Positions 28,424 through 39,266 of a stretch of DNA of 64,000 bases are shown piece by piece. Source of the stretch: Mucilaginibacter gotjawali (lineage in GTDB: Bacteria > Bacteroidota > Bacteroidia > Sphingobacteriales > Sphingobacteriaceae); the NCBI RefSeq assembly GCF_002355435.1, contig NZ_AP017313.1, forward strand, positions 4,154,001 through 4,218,000. Reading direction: 5' to 3'. The notes beneath the pieces were generated by a model. That model did no database searches. It had not been told where the DNA came from and was given only the letters and a program-made list of their open reading frames with translations. Numbering within the stretch: the first letter of the stretch is position 1; every line of letters starts with the position of its first letter. The translations under genes were made by a program, and so were the position numbers.

Positions 28424-29725
28424 TCATTTTTTATCAACAATTTTAAAAAAGCTCCGGGTAATCCTTTGTATAATGGTGGCATCCTGGGTTATTATTTCAG
28501 CATCGGCCATCATTCCCTGTTTTAAGTGAATAGGCCTTCTCATGTCTGAACTGCTCCCGACTTTAAAATCAACTTTTGAAATAAATACACTGTCTCTATA
28601 AGGCACTTCCGAAATGTATTTTATCCTGCCTTTTATCATTCCGTATTCTTCAAAAGGATAGCTCCTGAGTTTAACCAGCACCTGCTGCCCTTCTTTTACT
28701 TTACCCATATTACTTTGGGTGATGGTCATTTCGCCAAAAAAACCTTCATTGCCCGGATCTATATAAAAAACCTCCTGATTGGGGGTTAACACCTGGTTCT
28801 CCTGGATTATCCCGGCAAATATTAATTTACCCGACTGGGCCGCCGTCAATATGTATTTGCTTTTCCAGTCTTCCGCGATACTTATCAGGCTGTTTAGCGC
28901 TTGTAAAAACTTTGCTTTTTCCTCTTGTACCTGGTTATCCAGTTCGGTTAATTCGCTTTGTTTGGCAATATAATTATTGTCGCCTGTTATAATGGACGAT
29001 TCTGTTTGGAGCAAGGCGGATTTTTTTGCAAGGTATTTACTTTCTTCCTGCCGCAATTCGGCGGGCGTTTCGACTCTTTCCTGTTCCAGTTTTTTGTGCA
29101 TATTATATTCATCGCCAGCAAGATCATAATCCTTTTGCTGGATCATTTTTTCTGCACTCGATTGCTGTTGTTGTTTGTTTAAAAAAACCAGGTCTTTTTG
29201 CAGGTAGGCTTTCTTTTTAACAAGGAAGCCATTATTAATGGACGACCGGTAAGCTAAATACTCCTCGTAAAAAATTTGATAAGCAGATTGCAATTCGCCA
29301 AACTGGATATTATCTGCTTCATTAAAATGCCCGTCATTTATGGGTTTACCCGCGAGCATTTGCAATTGCAGTTCTTTAAGGTTGATTAACAGTGTTAATA
29401 CCTTTTGGTGGTTTGCGGTACTTTCCAAATAAGCCAATGGTTGACCTTGCGCAACTATTTCATTCTCTATTACCAGTATTTTTACCAGTTTACCTGAAAT
29501 TTTTGACACAATGGGTTTCGGAGAATTCGGCGAATCTATTTTTAACGTAGCGTTTACAATATCCGGATATCTTACCAATGCGGCCAACCCGACGATTAAA
29601 ACCAGGATGCCAAAAAAAACGGTAATCCCCCAGCGTAAAAGCCAGGAAGGAACAGCTGTAATAATATCCTGCATATCATCCGTATGCCTTACTTGTAAAT
29701 CTGCATCTGTATGAATTGATGGCAT
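28424..29725 (-). CDS. HlyD-family membrane-fusion protein of the lanthipeptide exporter
   Basis: A 433-residue protein: short cytoplasmic start, one membrane span (LRWGITVFFGILVLIVGLAALV, about 29-50), then a biotinyl-lipoyl-like half motif (PKPIVSKISGKLVKILVIEN). A long coiled coil (about 110-270) follows, then the second lipoyl half (ILTAAQSGKLIFAGIIQENQ) and a beta-barrel part. It bridges the inner-membrane ABC transporter and an outer-membrane channel. It starts 30 bases after lanT on the same strand and is the last gene of the cluster. No TolC-like gene is present, so a host channel must be used. Confidence 0.9.
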   Translation of the reverse strand: MPSIHTDADLQVRHTDDMQDIITAVPSWLLRWGITVFFGILVLIVGLAALVRYPDIVNATLKIDSPNSPKPIVSKISGKLVKILVIENEIVAQGQPLAYLESTANHQKVLTLLINLKELQLQMLAGKPINDGHFNEADNIQFGELQSAYQIFYEEYLAYRSSINNGFLVKKKAYLQKDLVFLNKQQQQSSAEKMIQQKDYDLAGDEYNMHKKLEQERVETPAELRQEESKYLAKKSALLQTESSIITGDNNYIAKQSELTELDNQVQEEKAKFLQALNSLISIAEDWKSKYILTAAQSGKLIFAGIIQENQVLTPNQEVFYIDPGNEGFFGEMTITQSNMGKVKEGQQVLVKLRSYPFEEYGMIKGRIKYISEVPYRDSVFISKVDFKVGSSSDMRRPIHLKQGMMADAEIITQDATIIQRITRSFFKIVDKK

Positions 29726-29755
29726 ATTTCTAATTTTTATTTGATCTAATACATA

Positions 29756-31932
29756 TCACATTCCCAGTTCAAGCTGATTTTTCACCAACTTATAATAATC
29801 ACCTCGGAGATCGGTTAATTCATGGTGAGTGCCCTGTTCTATAATGCGCCCTCTGTCTACTACGATAATGTTATCGGCGTTGCTGACGGTGCTTAACCGG
29901 TGGGCGACAATAACTACAGTGCGCCCGTTAAAAAACTCCTGTAGGTTATTCATGATCACCTGCTCATTATTGGCATCAAGCGCGTTGGTAGCCTCGTCGA
30001 AAAACAGATATTCCGGATCTTTGTAAACAGCCCTTGCTATCAGGATCCGCTGGCGTTGACCCTGGCTTATTCCATTTCCTTCGGCGCCAATTTTTGTAGT
30101 GAGTCCCAATGGCAGGCTATCGATAAAGTCCTGTATGTTGGCTACCTTTATGGCGTGTTTTAGTTTTGCCTTATCGGGGTATATATCACCAACGACAATA
30201 TTCTGTTCAATGCTTTCTGAGAAGATGAAACCGTCCTGCATTACAACGCCGCACTGGCTCCGCCAGGTTTTAAAACCAATATTATTAATCTGCTGGTCAC
30301 CCACTTTAATTTCACCTTTTTGCGGCTCATAAAAACGTAACAGTAGTTTAAGAATAGTGGTTTTACCGCTGCCGCTCATGCCAACGATTGCGGTAGTTTT
30401 TCCTTGGGGAATTTGAAGGTTAATGTTTTCAAGCACGGGAACATTCCCAGCACCCGGGTATCGAAAGGTAAGATCGGTAAGTGATAAACTTTTATTTTCA
30501 GGAAGTAAATAACTCAATTCCTTATCAATCGGTTCCTCATCCTGCATTTGGTGAATTTCATTTAGCCGCTCAAGGCTGATCTTTGCATCCTGAAACCCCT
30601 GTATAAAAGTCAGCATTTGTTCAATCGGGCTACTCAATTGACCAACAATATATTGTACCGCTACCATGGCACCTAAGGTAAGGTTACCGTTGATAACGGC
30701 TTCGGCACTCAAAAAAGTGATCAATATATTTTTACCTTCGTTAATAAACGTAGCGCCGCCCTGCTGGTATTGGCTAAGTGCTAGTGATTTTACGTTAAGT
30801 TTAAATAGGCGGGCTTGTATGTGTTCCCATTCCCATCGTTTTTGCAGCTCGCAGTTGTTTAGTTTTATTTCCTGCATGCCGCCTATTAATTGAACAATGC
30901 TGCTTTGGTTTTTTGCCGATACTTCGAAAGCTTTATAATTTAATGTCCGCCGCTGTTTTAAAAAAATCACTATCCATGCTGTGTACAAGGAACTACTCAA
31001 GATGAATACAAAAAAGATGGGAATATTGTAATAAGCCAGCACCACTGAAAAAACCAGCAAATTAAACATAGAAAATATGGTGGTTAATGTTGAACCTGTT
31101 AAAAAGGTTTGGATATTTTTTTGATCGTTGATCCGCTGCATAATATCGCCCGTAATTTTAGTATCAAAAAACTCATGGGCAGTTTCATCAGCTTAATCAA
31201 AAAATCCGTCAGGATGCTGACATTTATTCGGGTACTTATGTGTAGCAATATCCAGCTTCTTATAAACTCGACACTTACACGCCCTATAATCAATGCTACT
31301 TGTGCAATTAGGATGACGTAAATAAAATTAAGGTTTCGAGTATTGATGCCAATATCAACGATGGACTGTGTTAAAAAAGGGCTAATGAGCTGTAGCAAGC
31401 TGCCAATGCCCATGCCAAACAACATCTGTACAACTAATTTGCGGTGAGTGATTAAATATCGAAGCAAAAAACTCCATCGAACCTCGCCTTCTTGCTCATC
31501 TTCCCGTTCATAAAATTGGGATGTTGGTGACAACAATAAAGCGATGCCTTCACCGCTTTCCTTATCGACTTGCCAGTTACGGTTGAACTCGTCTTCATTC
31601 AGTATAATCAGTCCAGTGGTAGGGTCGGCTAAGTAATATTTGTGGTTTTTGATTTTGTACAATACCACAAAATGAAAGTTTCGCCAATGCAAAATGCAAG
31701 GTAACTCGCATGTTTTTAATTGCGATTTATTCAATTTCGCGCCCATCGTTCGAAATCCCAATTTTTCAGCCGCGCGACTTATTCCCAATAATGAAACACC
31801 GTCCCTATTAATTTCACAAAGTTTGCTTATGGTTTGCTGTTTACTATTACGCCCATAATATTTGGCCACCATTCGTAAACAAGTTGGTCCACAGTCCATC
31901 ACATCAAATTGCTTATAAAACTTGAAGCCCAT
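29756..31932 (-). CDS. lanT: Peptidase-containing ABC transporter (C39-ABC), frameshifted
   Basis: Two overlapping frames form one gene of about 725 residues. The first part (31932-31099) has the C39 double-glycine peptidase: catalytic Cys in QFDVMDCGPTCLRMVAKYYG, His in HWRNFHFVVLY, Asp in LADPTTG. The first membrane spans follow. The second part (31141-29756) has the rest of the membrane domain and the nucleotide-binding domain: Walker A GMSGSGKTT, signature ISQGQRQRI, Walker B LFFDEATNALD. They join if the T6 run complementary to 31166-31171 were T7, giving LPMSFFDTKITGDIMQRI. It should cleave the LanA leader after Gly-Gly and export the product. Confidence 0.88.
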
Positions 31933-32298
31933 AATTATCTATTGGGGGGGGTTATATTGGGTTTGAGATATATTTTAATGAAGTGGTAAAAAAGTACTTT
32001 AGAGTTGTTTTAATTGACATTGTGACTGATTAATCTCTTTGTGGATATAGAATATTAAAAATGCTTTTTGGTGATAGTCAATTTAAAAAAGTCATTTCAA
32101 TATTTTGGGGAAACTGTTAATTATTCAAAAACGAAAATCGGCGCTAGGTATTTTTGAATATCCATTCCGCCTATTTAACATTCTTAAACACACGAAATGG
32201 AATGCCTTTTAATAACTGTTTTTTTGAAATTAAATGTCAAACTCTTCATAATATTATTAGTCTATTTCATAATTTTCAATCCGCAATTTTACCCATCT
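31933..32298. other. Gap between the S41 protease gene and lanT
   Basis: A 366-base AT-rich spacer inside the lanthipeptide cluster. No ORF resembling a second precursor (LSKxTI..EM..GG leader) was found on either strand. The only mark is a weak inverted repeat, CCATTCC/GGAATGC-like, near 32160-32205. It may hold an internal promoter; none is clear. Confidence 0.35.
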
Positions 32299-34542
32299 TT
32301 AATTATTTAATATTATTTCCTTTGCTTTATCCAAAAGTTCATCTTTCCCCAACGAAATCCCTTTAATGGTTGGTTTGACTATATAATCAATTTTTACTCC
32401 ATTGCGCTGTGTTTCAGTCCCATCTGGATACAATATATCTAATCCAGATATCATGGTACTGATTCCTCCAGGCAGTGAAATATTCGAGACATTTCCGTCT
32501 GCCCCTGCTGTTCTACTTCCAATTACAATAACATTTGGAGAGCTTTGGAAAGCCATTGTGGTATACTCCGCTTGGCTTTGTGTCATTTCATTAACAATCA
32601 CAACAACTCTGCCGTTATAATCTCCAGTCCCGACAATATTAAGTGGATTCTTTAACTCAAAGTATCCAGGGTTTTTAAGACTAGCTGTTCTGTACATAAC
32701 AAAATCGGAATTCCCTCTTTTAATGAATGGAACAAAGGTAAACGGCATGAAATCTGACGGATAACATCGCATATCTACAATAATGCCTTTTGTCGATCTG
32801 AACTTTTGCTCAATTAGTGGTAAATCAACGTTTTTGTACTTACCAGGAAATATATATCCAATTTGAGAATTTAGATTAGCATAATACGGTTGAGATGGAT
32901 GTGGGTCATAATCTATAGATTTATTTAGTTTTTTTCGTTCGATCGCAATAATTTTCATAGTCCTTTTATTTCTATTATGTACGATCTCAAGAGAAACTAC
33001 CTTTTTGTTGAATCTTAATAAAAAATTGTTTGGCATCTCTCGAAGCTGGGTTGTATAATTGGATGCTGCCGTTATTGGTAAATATTTTTTTATAAGATCT
33101 TCAATTTTTACTCCATTTATACTAATTATTACATCGCCAATATTTGCCTTTTTTTTTATGTCTAAAGTATCTAAGTAAAACCCAGTAACCGTGAGATGGT
33201 TCTCTATAAATTTTGCTTGTAAAGGGATCTCGTATTTGCCCTTGTAGGCGTCGAGAGTTGGATTATTTGACCAAATGTTTGCATGCGTATCATGAATACT
33301 ACTTATTAAGGCTAAAGTCGTGATTACATAACCGGTACTATCTTTTGCCTTTACAAATCGAGGGATAAAATCTTTAAGAACATTATCCCAGTTACTGCCT
33401 ATCAAATGTTTATATGGGTAGTAGTATTGAATCATATTCCAATACCTAAACAAACATAAAAGTCTAAATCCTACATCTGGCTTGGTTACCGTGTTATATG
33501 GAAGTTCATGCGTAAATAAGGGGTTTCCAATGTTAGGATCCAATTCGACATAATAATTTTCATTAAAATCATGATTCCGTAATATATAACGAAGTTTATT
33601 GATTAATGATTTTTTTAAAATATTATCATTGAAAATATCCCCATAATCTGGTTCACATTTAATGTCTCCGGATAAAGGGAGCTGGCAAGAATTACATAAA
33701 CCCGGTTTTTCAAATTTATCGATCCAATGCTCAAGAGCATCACTTAATTCTGAATTATTACTAGCTTTAATAATTAGCGGCATTGCTTTAAAGAGCTCCG
33801 CATCAAAATTATAATCACCCTTAGCCACTGAAGGGTTATGGTATTTTAAAAAACCCCAAACTTGTCCAAATAGGGTGAGGTTTATTATTTTTTGTTTCGT
33901 TAATTTAATGGAGTCAATTCCTGAGTTCCTAGAAAAAGATGTATCTAATTGTGCTTTTTTAAAAATTATATTTTTTGATGTGGCATTTTCTATAGGTTTT
34001 CCATCTATAAATAATCTTAAATTATCTATCCATATTTTACCCTTGCCTACTAAAAGTCCTCCGATATTTATTGTGTTTGCGATTCCATCATCGTAAGGCA
34101 GTTTAATACTGTATTCATTCCAATCAGTTGTTCCTGTTATGGATTTATCCTGCATGTTATCAAAAGCCAACATGCCATCTTGTCCATCAACGCGCATCCA
34201 TAATCCCGCGAAGCCTCCTGATACATTTTCAGTTTTTAAATACCCCTTGAGTTCAAGCTCTTTTCCTTTATAGGTACGAGGAATTATATATTTGCATACA
34301 CCAAACGAAGGGGTAGCTCCTTTTTGAAATATATGTAAAGAGTATTTACCTTCTTCCTTAACTGTACTATCGACTGCGATTAAGTAATCATCAGATTGTT
34401 CTTTTTCATTAGCCCATTGCCAACCTACTGGGATCTTGTCTTCGTCTAATTTCTCGAAACCACCATTGTATTTGGAGCTTGGTTTACTGCAACTATGTAA
34501 GATTATAATTACGAAAGTGAATATTATGCTGGAGTATTTCAA
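32299..34542 (-). CDS. S41-family protease lipoprotein in the lanthipeptide cluster
   Basis: A 747-residue predicted lipoprotein: signal FTFVIIILHSCSKPSSKY with lipobox Cys. Then a carbohydrate-binding-like beta domain (about 25-195, GWQWANEK..GKYSLHIFQKG..KIWIDNLRLFIDG), a helical region, a PDZ-like part (NIGDVIISINGVKI) and the S41 core (GIIVDMRCYPSDF, then VVVIVNEMTQSQAEYTTMAF with the nucleophile in TQSQAE, and a distal IVIGSRTAGADGN). It sits between lanB and lanT in the same orientation. It might trim the exported lanthipeptide or protect the producer, or be a passenger; nothing in the sequence decides. Confidence 0.8.
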   Translation of the reverse strand: MKYSSIIFTFVIIILHSCSKPSSKYNGGFEKLDEDKIPVGWQWANEKEQSDDYLIAVDSTVKEEGKYSLHIFQKGATPSFGVCKYIIPRTYKGKELELKGYLKTENVSGGFAGLWMRVDGQDGMLAFDNMQDKSITGTTDWNEYSIKLPYDDGIANTINIGGLLVGKGKIWIDNLRLFIDGKPIENATSKNIIFKKAQLDTSFSRNSGIDSIKLTKQKIINLTLFGQVWGFLKYHNPSVAKGDYNFDAELFKAMPLIIKASNNSELSDALEHWIDKFEKPGLCNSCQLPLSGDIKCEPDYGDIFNDNILKKSLINKLRYILRNHDFNENYYVELDPNIGNPLFTHELPYNTVTKPDVGFRLLCLFRYWNMIQYYYPYKHLIGSNWDNVLKDFIPRFVKAKDSTGYVITTLALISSIHDTHANIWSNNPTLDAYKGKYEIPLQAKFIENHLTVTGFYLDTLDIKKKANIGDVIISINGVKIEDLIKKYLPITAASNYTTQLREMPNNFLLRFNKKVVSLEIVHNRNKRTMKIIAIERKKLNKSIDYDPHPSQPYYANLNSQIGYIFPGKYKNVDLPLIEQKFRSTKGIIVDMRCYPSDFMPFTFVPFIKRGNSDFVMYRTASLKNPGYFELKNPLNIVGTGDYNGRVVVIVNEMTQSQAEYTTMAFQSSPNVIVIGSRTAGADGNVSNISLPGGISTMISGLDILYPDGTETQRNGVKIDYIVKPTIKGISLGKDELLDKAKEIILNN

Positions 34543-34628
34543 AACTAAATATTTTAAGATTTGTCTTTAATTTTAACGTGTAAAATAGACCTTGTGAAGT
34601 AAGATATAAAAATAAAGCCATATACATG

Positions 34629-37600
34629 TTAAGAGTCGTAAGTTCTTGCCCGGGCTAAATTTGAACTGTAGAAACGTTCAAGAAACGAGTAAATTAATAA
34701 TTCATATTTACGTTGTTTGGCTATAAAAAGTCTATTTATAAACATGTGAATATGGCTTGATAAAAACGATAAAAATTCTTGATCATTTTTATTTTGTTCA
34801 AATTCATCCATTATAATTCCAATATACTTTATATTCAATTTTGAACGGATATTTAACAATTCCGCAGGTTCATCAATGGCGTTTTGAACATCAAATGCTG
34901 AATCCATATGTAAGGAAATCTTTTTTTCTTGCATTTTATATTTTTGATTAAGTGATGATCTTACTTGGCTACTTGAAGAAAATTCTTTAGAAAAGGCCTC
35001 AACCTGAAGCTTAAAAAATTTATGCTTATCTAAAGAGCTAAAATTAAAATCATTAAGAAACATGTCTATGCCCCGCATGCCAAATATTATCCTATAGAAT
35101 TCCGAGTTTTGATCATCTAATAGAGAAATAAATTTTAATACAGTAACGCTATCGTTATTAAAAAAAGTCTCTGAAATTTCCATCAAGTTATTTTTATAAC
35201 GATTATTCTCTTGAATATAGGTGTCGATAACTAATTTGTCAGTATACATATTTTCATATAAATCTTTGACGATTGGGTTGAAATCTCTTTGTAATTTTTG
35301 TTGTTTTTCATCGTCAGAATTATAAAATCTTATCCTAATATGTGGCCGTCCATCATTATACCTAATAAAAAAAATTTCTCGAATAATTTTTCCTTTTCTC
35401 CATTTTCAATAAACGGCAAAATAAATTGCGTTAAAATCTTTTCTTGTGTTTTTACTCCAGCATAAATTTTGTAGTAAACCCATTCACTACCTGGAAGAAA
35501 CTTTTTCGGATTTTTAATCGCTGCTGTATTTTCATTATATGATTTTACAATTTGGAAATCATTCTTAATAGGAATTATTATTTCACTTACAAATGGGTTC
35601 TGTTGTCCATCATGCAATATGCAGTTTTCTTCAGTCTGTAAAAACTCTTCAACTATAATAACTTTAAATTTCCTGATGGATCTTAGTAAAAATTTAATCG
35701 ACTCCAAATAGTTCAAGTCTATCAACAATTTATTGTCACCTTCCACTAATAAAATACGATAAGGTAATTGTTGTCTATCCCTCAATCCATTAAAAAATGC
35801 AATATATTCGGTTTCATCCGTAGGCAACTCTTTTAAGTCGTCTGTGTCGAGATACCATTGCGCTTTTTTCAAAATAACGTTTTTATATACTACCCTTGGC
35901 AAATATTTATAGCGAGACAATATACCCCAATCCCAAGGTCTCAGATTTGAAAAACCTTGATTTTGAACATCCCCTAAAAAAGAATATACGGATAAACTAT
36001 TAACCATATAATAATTATGCGCCGTTGTTAATCTCGGTATAACGCGTTTATTGAACTTAATACTTCTTAATATAACTTGATCATTTTGAACGCTAACCAA
36101 TAAATCATTAATGGGAATTTGAAAATCCTCCTCGGCTCCGGATCTTCCTACATAAGGAATTTCGTACATTCTTAATATTGGGCGTAATAAGACATTGGTA
36201 TCACGAACTTGCGAGGCATGTACAACTTCAGCGAATATAATATCGGGATAACTCTTCTCCTCGCCTTCTATTATTTGTTTGGTATAATTATGAAGAGTTT
36301 TATCACCGTGTGTAAATCGAGATAACAAATTACAGGCTGAGGAACCGCCAATTCCAACAAGGTCAAATTGAAAGTTTTCGACATCGAATACACCAAGCTT
36401 TGCTTGTATCTCCCCAATTATATACATCCCATTTGAGAAGCATAATTTTGAAGAGTTAGGTTTAAACTTTAAAACATCTTCTTCTGTAATTTCTATTTCA
36501 TTTAAATTTCTTTTTAAAAAGTCAGTATATTTATCAATGATAAATCTTTGAAAAAAACTAATAGTAATATCACTACTTAACAAATTAACACTTTCTGCTA
36601 AACCATCAACCCATTTACTTCCACCAGTGTTTTTTTCAATCACAGAAGCATACCCAACTCCCAAATCCGCATCTAAAGCAATATTTAAAGGCACCTCTGT
36701 ATCTTCGAACTTTTCTACAAACAACCGTTTGAAACTATTGATATTTTCGTTATGATAGGGTGAAGCAAAAGTTAATAATTCATTACACTGGTTTATTATT
36801 TCATTAATGACCTTTTCATTTATAGTGTTATTTTTCAAATTAAGGAGTAAGTCAACTTGAAATATATTCTTAAATTCAATATCTTGGGTAATTATCTTTT
36901 TCGTGGTTTGAATTATTTTTTGATAATAGTCAATTCCGGTCCTTTCACTTTCAATCGAATTAGTAATATCAGAAAATGCCATTTTTATATTATCAATGTC
37001 ATCAAATTGACCTAATTTGCTGATTAACTGTGCCAACGGTTCTGTACCGGTAACAGATATTTCTAAATCTGAAACAAAAATCTGATCTTCGCATAGCTGC
37101 TCGATAAACGCAATCGATTCTTCGTAGGAAACGTCTTCTATTTTCAATAATTCTTGAGCAAGTTCTTCAATTGTCACACCTCTTTGAGCTCCTTTGATTA
37201 ATTTGACTAAATAATCTGTCTTTTCAACAGAGGTAAGTTTATAGTTACGCTCATTCCCATTAATCGTATATTCTATATACCGCAGATCGTTCGGGCTCTC
37301 ATATAAACTTTGGTTAACTTTAAATTTCAACTGCTTTCTCAAGAAAGGATCCTTTTCCAATTGAGTTACAATAGCCGAAATGAAATTCATATCAAACCTG
37401 ACATTTCTAACATGATTATCAGATTCTGAAATCAAATCAGTAAATCCTCCTAATTCAAGTACACAAGTACCGGCGAAGATTCCAAATGGAGTAGATCTTG
37501 AACAACTCCTTAACCAATATTTCAACAAAGATTCCTCAATTTTTGCTTTTTTTTGAAGGTCACCTTTTTTAATATTTTCCCATAGGTCTATAGATGCAAG

Positions 37601-37702
37601 AAATAGTGCTTCATCGAATTCCGAGCTTATTTCAATTGGTTGAAAGGCTTTATTTAGACTTTGTAAAGGTGCTCTCAATAAAACAAAATTGTAACTTTTC
37701 AT
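34629..37702 (-). CDS. lanB: Class I lanthipeptide dehydratase LanB, frameshifted
   Basis: Two frames make one protein of about 1024 residues. The first part starts at ATG 37702 (MKSYNFVLLRAP; a frame from 37723 merely uses an upstream TTG). It holds the glutamylation domain with LRSCSRSTPFGIFAG and the PRVVYKNVILKKAQW segment. It ends early at 35330. The second part continues FFIRYNDGRPHIRIRFYNSD into the SpaB-type elimination domain, ending at 34629. The frames join if the T8 run complementary to 35367-35374 were T9. The enzyme uses glutamyl-tRNA to dehydrate Ser/Thr of the LanA core. It lies downstream of lanA behind a hairpin. The split resembles two-protein LanB systems, but the junction position supports one broken gene. 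Confidence 0.88.
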
Positions 37703-37740
37703 TTTTAATTTATATCCAATCAAAACCTAAATCTCTAACC

Positions 37741-37772
37741 AAGCCCCTAAAAAACTAGCAATTTAGGGGCTT
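37741..37772 (-). terminator. Hairpin between lanA and lanB (partial terminator or processing site)
   Basis: AAGCCCCTAAA and TTTAGGGGCTT pair perfectly (11 bases) around AAACTAGCAA. It lies 56 bases after the lanA stop and 39 before the lanB start. There is no long T-run on the minus strand, so read-through is expected. Such a hairpin would let the precursor message exceed that of the enzymes. Confidence 0.7.
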
Positions 37773-37827
37773 AATAATCTTTAATTTGACTTGTTAACAA
37801 ATAAATATTTTATGTTATAATTACTTG

Positions 37828-38055
37828 TTAGGCACAAGGGTAGGTTGGGTTTGGGCATTTAAAGCTCATGCAGATCGTAGTGGGCGTTATACTTCCACAT
37901 GGGATAGAAACATTGACGCAGCCATAAGAAGTAGCACAGTAATCTGTAATACCCGTGCTGCCACCTAATACCTCTTTCATTTCCTGCTCTGATAATGAAG
38001 AAATGGTAGTCTTGCTTAATTTTAATTTTGAGGTGTCCAATTTTAACTTTTTCAT
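37828..38055 (-). CDS. lanA: Lanthipeptide precursor peptide (class I, double-glycine leader)
   Basis: A 75-residue peptide. The leader (1-32) contains LSKTTISSLSEQEMKEVLGG, the Bacteroidota class I leader type ending in Gly-Gly, which suits the C39 domain of LanT. The core (33-75) has 12 Ser/Thr and 6 Cys. Every Cys has Ser/Thr exactly three residues before it: T37-C40, S43-C46, S50-C53, T59-C62, S64-C67, T71-C74. This predicts up to six small thioether rings of equal size, in an otherwise uncharged core rich in Pro, Gly and Ile. It lies between lanC and lanB. Product and activity are unknown. Confidence 0.88.
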   Translation of the reverse strand: MKKLKLDTSKLKLSKTTISSLSEQEMKEVLGGSTGITDYCATSYGCVNVSIPCGSITPTTICMSFKCPNPTYPCA

Positions 38056-38097
38056 TTTTTTAATTTGATTTTTAATAATGTATATAATTAATGTAAT

Positions 38098-39266
38098 CTA
38101 GTTTAACATTAAACAATGGTCCCACGAGTAATCTTCTGTTATAAAACTTATTAAGGCCAGTCCAATACCAGCGCTTCCTTCCAATAAACTTAAATTCTTT
38201 TCATACCTATTGGAATAAGCATTAAATTTCATAAAACAATTCTCCCCTTGTAAATAGTTTTCCTTTTCTAAAGAATAGTCAATCCAGAATTCCGCAGCAT
38301 TCCTATAAATTAGATTATTTGTTAGCCTCCATATTTTATTATAAATATGTGCTATTCCTATACTTCCATGACAAATACTAGCATCGCGCACATATGTTTC
38401 CTTTGGCAATCGCCTATAGGTTGTTTCTATAAGAACATTATTGGCATGCTGTAATAGTATGTAGTCATCGAATATTTCTGCAGCTTGATACAAAATATAC
38501 CCTATGATTAAATCACCATAACACCAACCAAGTCGACTATCTTCAATTTTAGAATCATTGGAACAAAAAGAAGGGAAAATACTAACAGCCCCTTTTTGGT
38601 GCGTATTTTTAAGTATAAAATCGATGATCTTTTTTGCTACCAGCTTTGAGTCTTCTTCACAAATACCGGCTTGAGTACATTGAATGCACATTTTTAGGAC
38701 TCCTATTACTCCATGGGCTAAACCAAGGTTAACGCGATAAATGTCCACATTTTGGCTCTTTAAATTAAAACTATTAGCAATTGAATCTTCAATAATGAAC
38801 ATCTTAAGTTTTTCAAAAACCTTAAAAAAAATGAATCGTTTAATTTATAGTTTGAAAACAGAAGATATTGTGCTAATCCAACGGCACCATTTAGAAATTC
38901 GTAATTCTTCGTTTCTAATAAACCCAGGGCGCTTTCAACAATTAATTCATCACCCAAGCATATGTTGTTATAATCACATTCTTCTATGATCTCCAGTTGA
39001 TAGAGATAAGAAAAAAACCATTTAGTCCCGGAGTTCCCGTAACAAAAACTATTATCATTAGAGGATACTAAACTTTCAGCTAATGCTTGGATTGTAGAAA
39101 TAGTTTTATCATCATACAGTGAATTTTCAAAATGTTTCAAATACAATATTCTAAATAATGCTACCCCTGAATCACCAATCATAAGAGAAGATGATGAAGT
39201 ACCCGTATCAGATTCTATATATATTCTTTTTAAAATAGATTCAAGCTTTGACCTCAGAGTTTTCAA
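38098..39266 (-). CDS. lanC: Lanthionine cyclase LanC, frameshifted
   Basis: Two overlapping frames make one protein of about 389 residues, the usual LanC length. The first part (39266-38760) has ALAESLV, CYGNSGTKWFFSYLYQ and LNGAVGLAQYLL repeats of the alpha/alpha barrel. The second (38802-38098) has the zinc ligands in RLGWCYGDLI and SICHGSIGIAHIYNK. They join if the T8 run complementary to 38824-38831 were T9, reading DSFFFKVFEKLKMFIIEDS. The start is uncertain: TTG at 39266, with no good upstream ATG in frame. It closes thioether rings between dehydrated residues and Cys. It is the first gene of the cluster. Confidence 0.85.

Noticed and set aside
34629..37702. Genuine two-protein LanB as in split dehydratase systems
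   Set aside because: The frame break falls within the FFIRYNDGRPHIRIRF motif and one added T makes one continuous protein; no start codon or spacer separates the parts.
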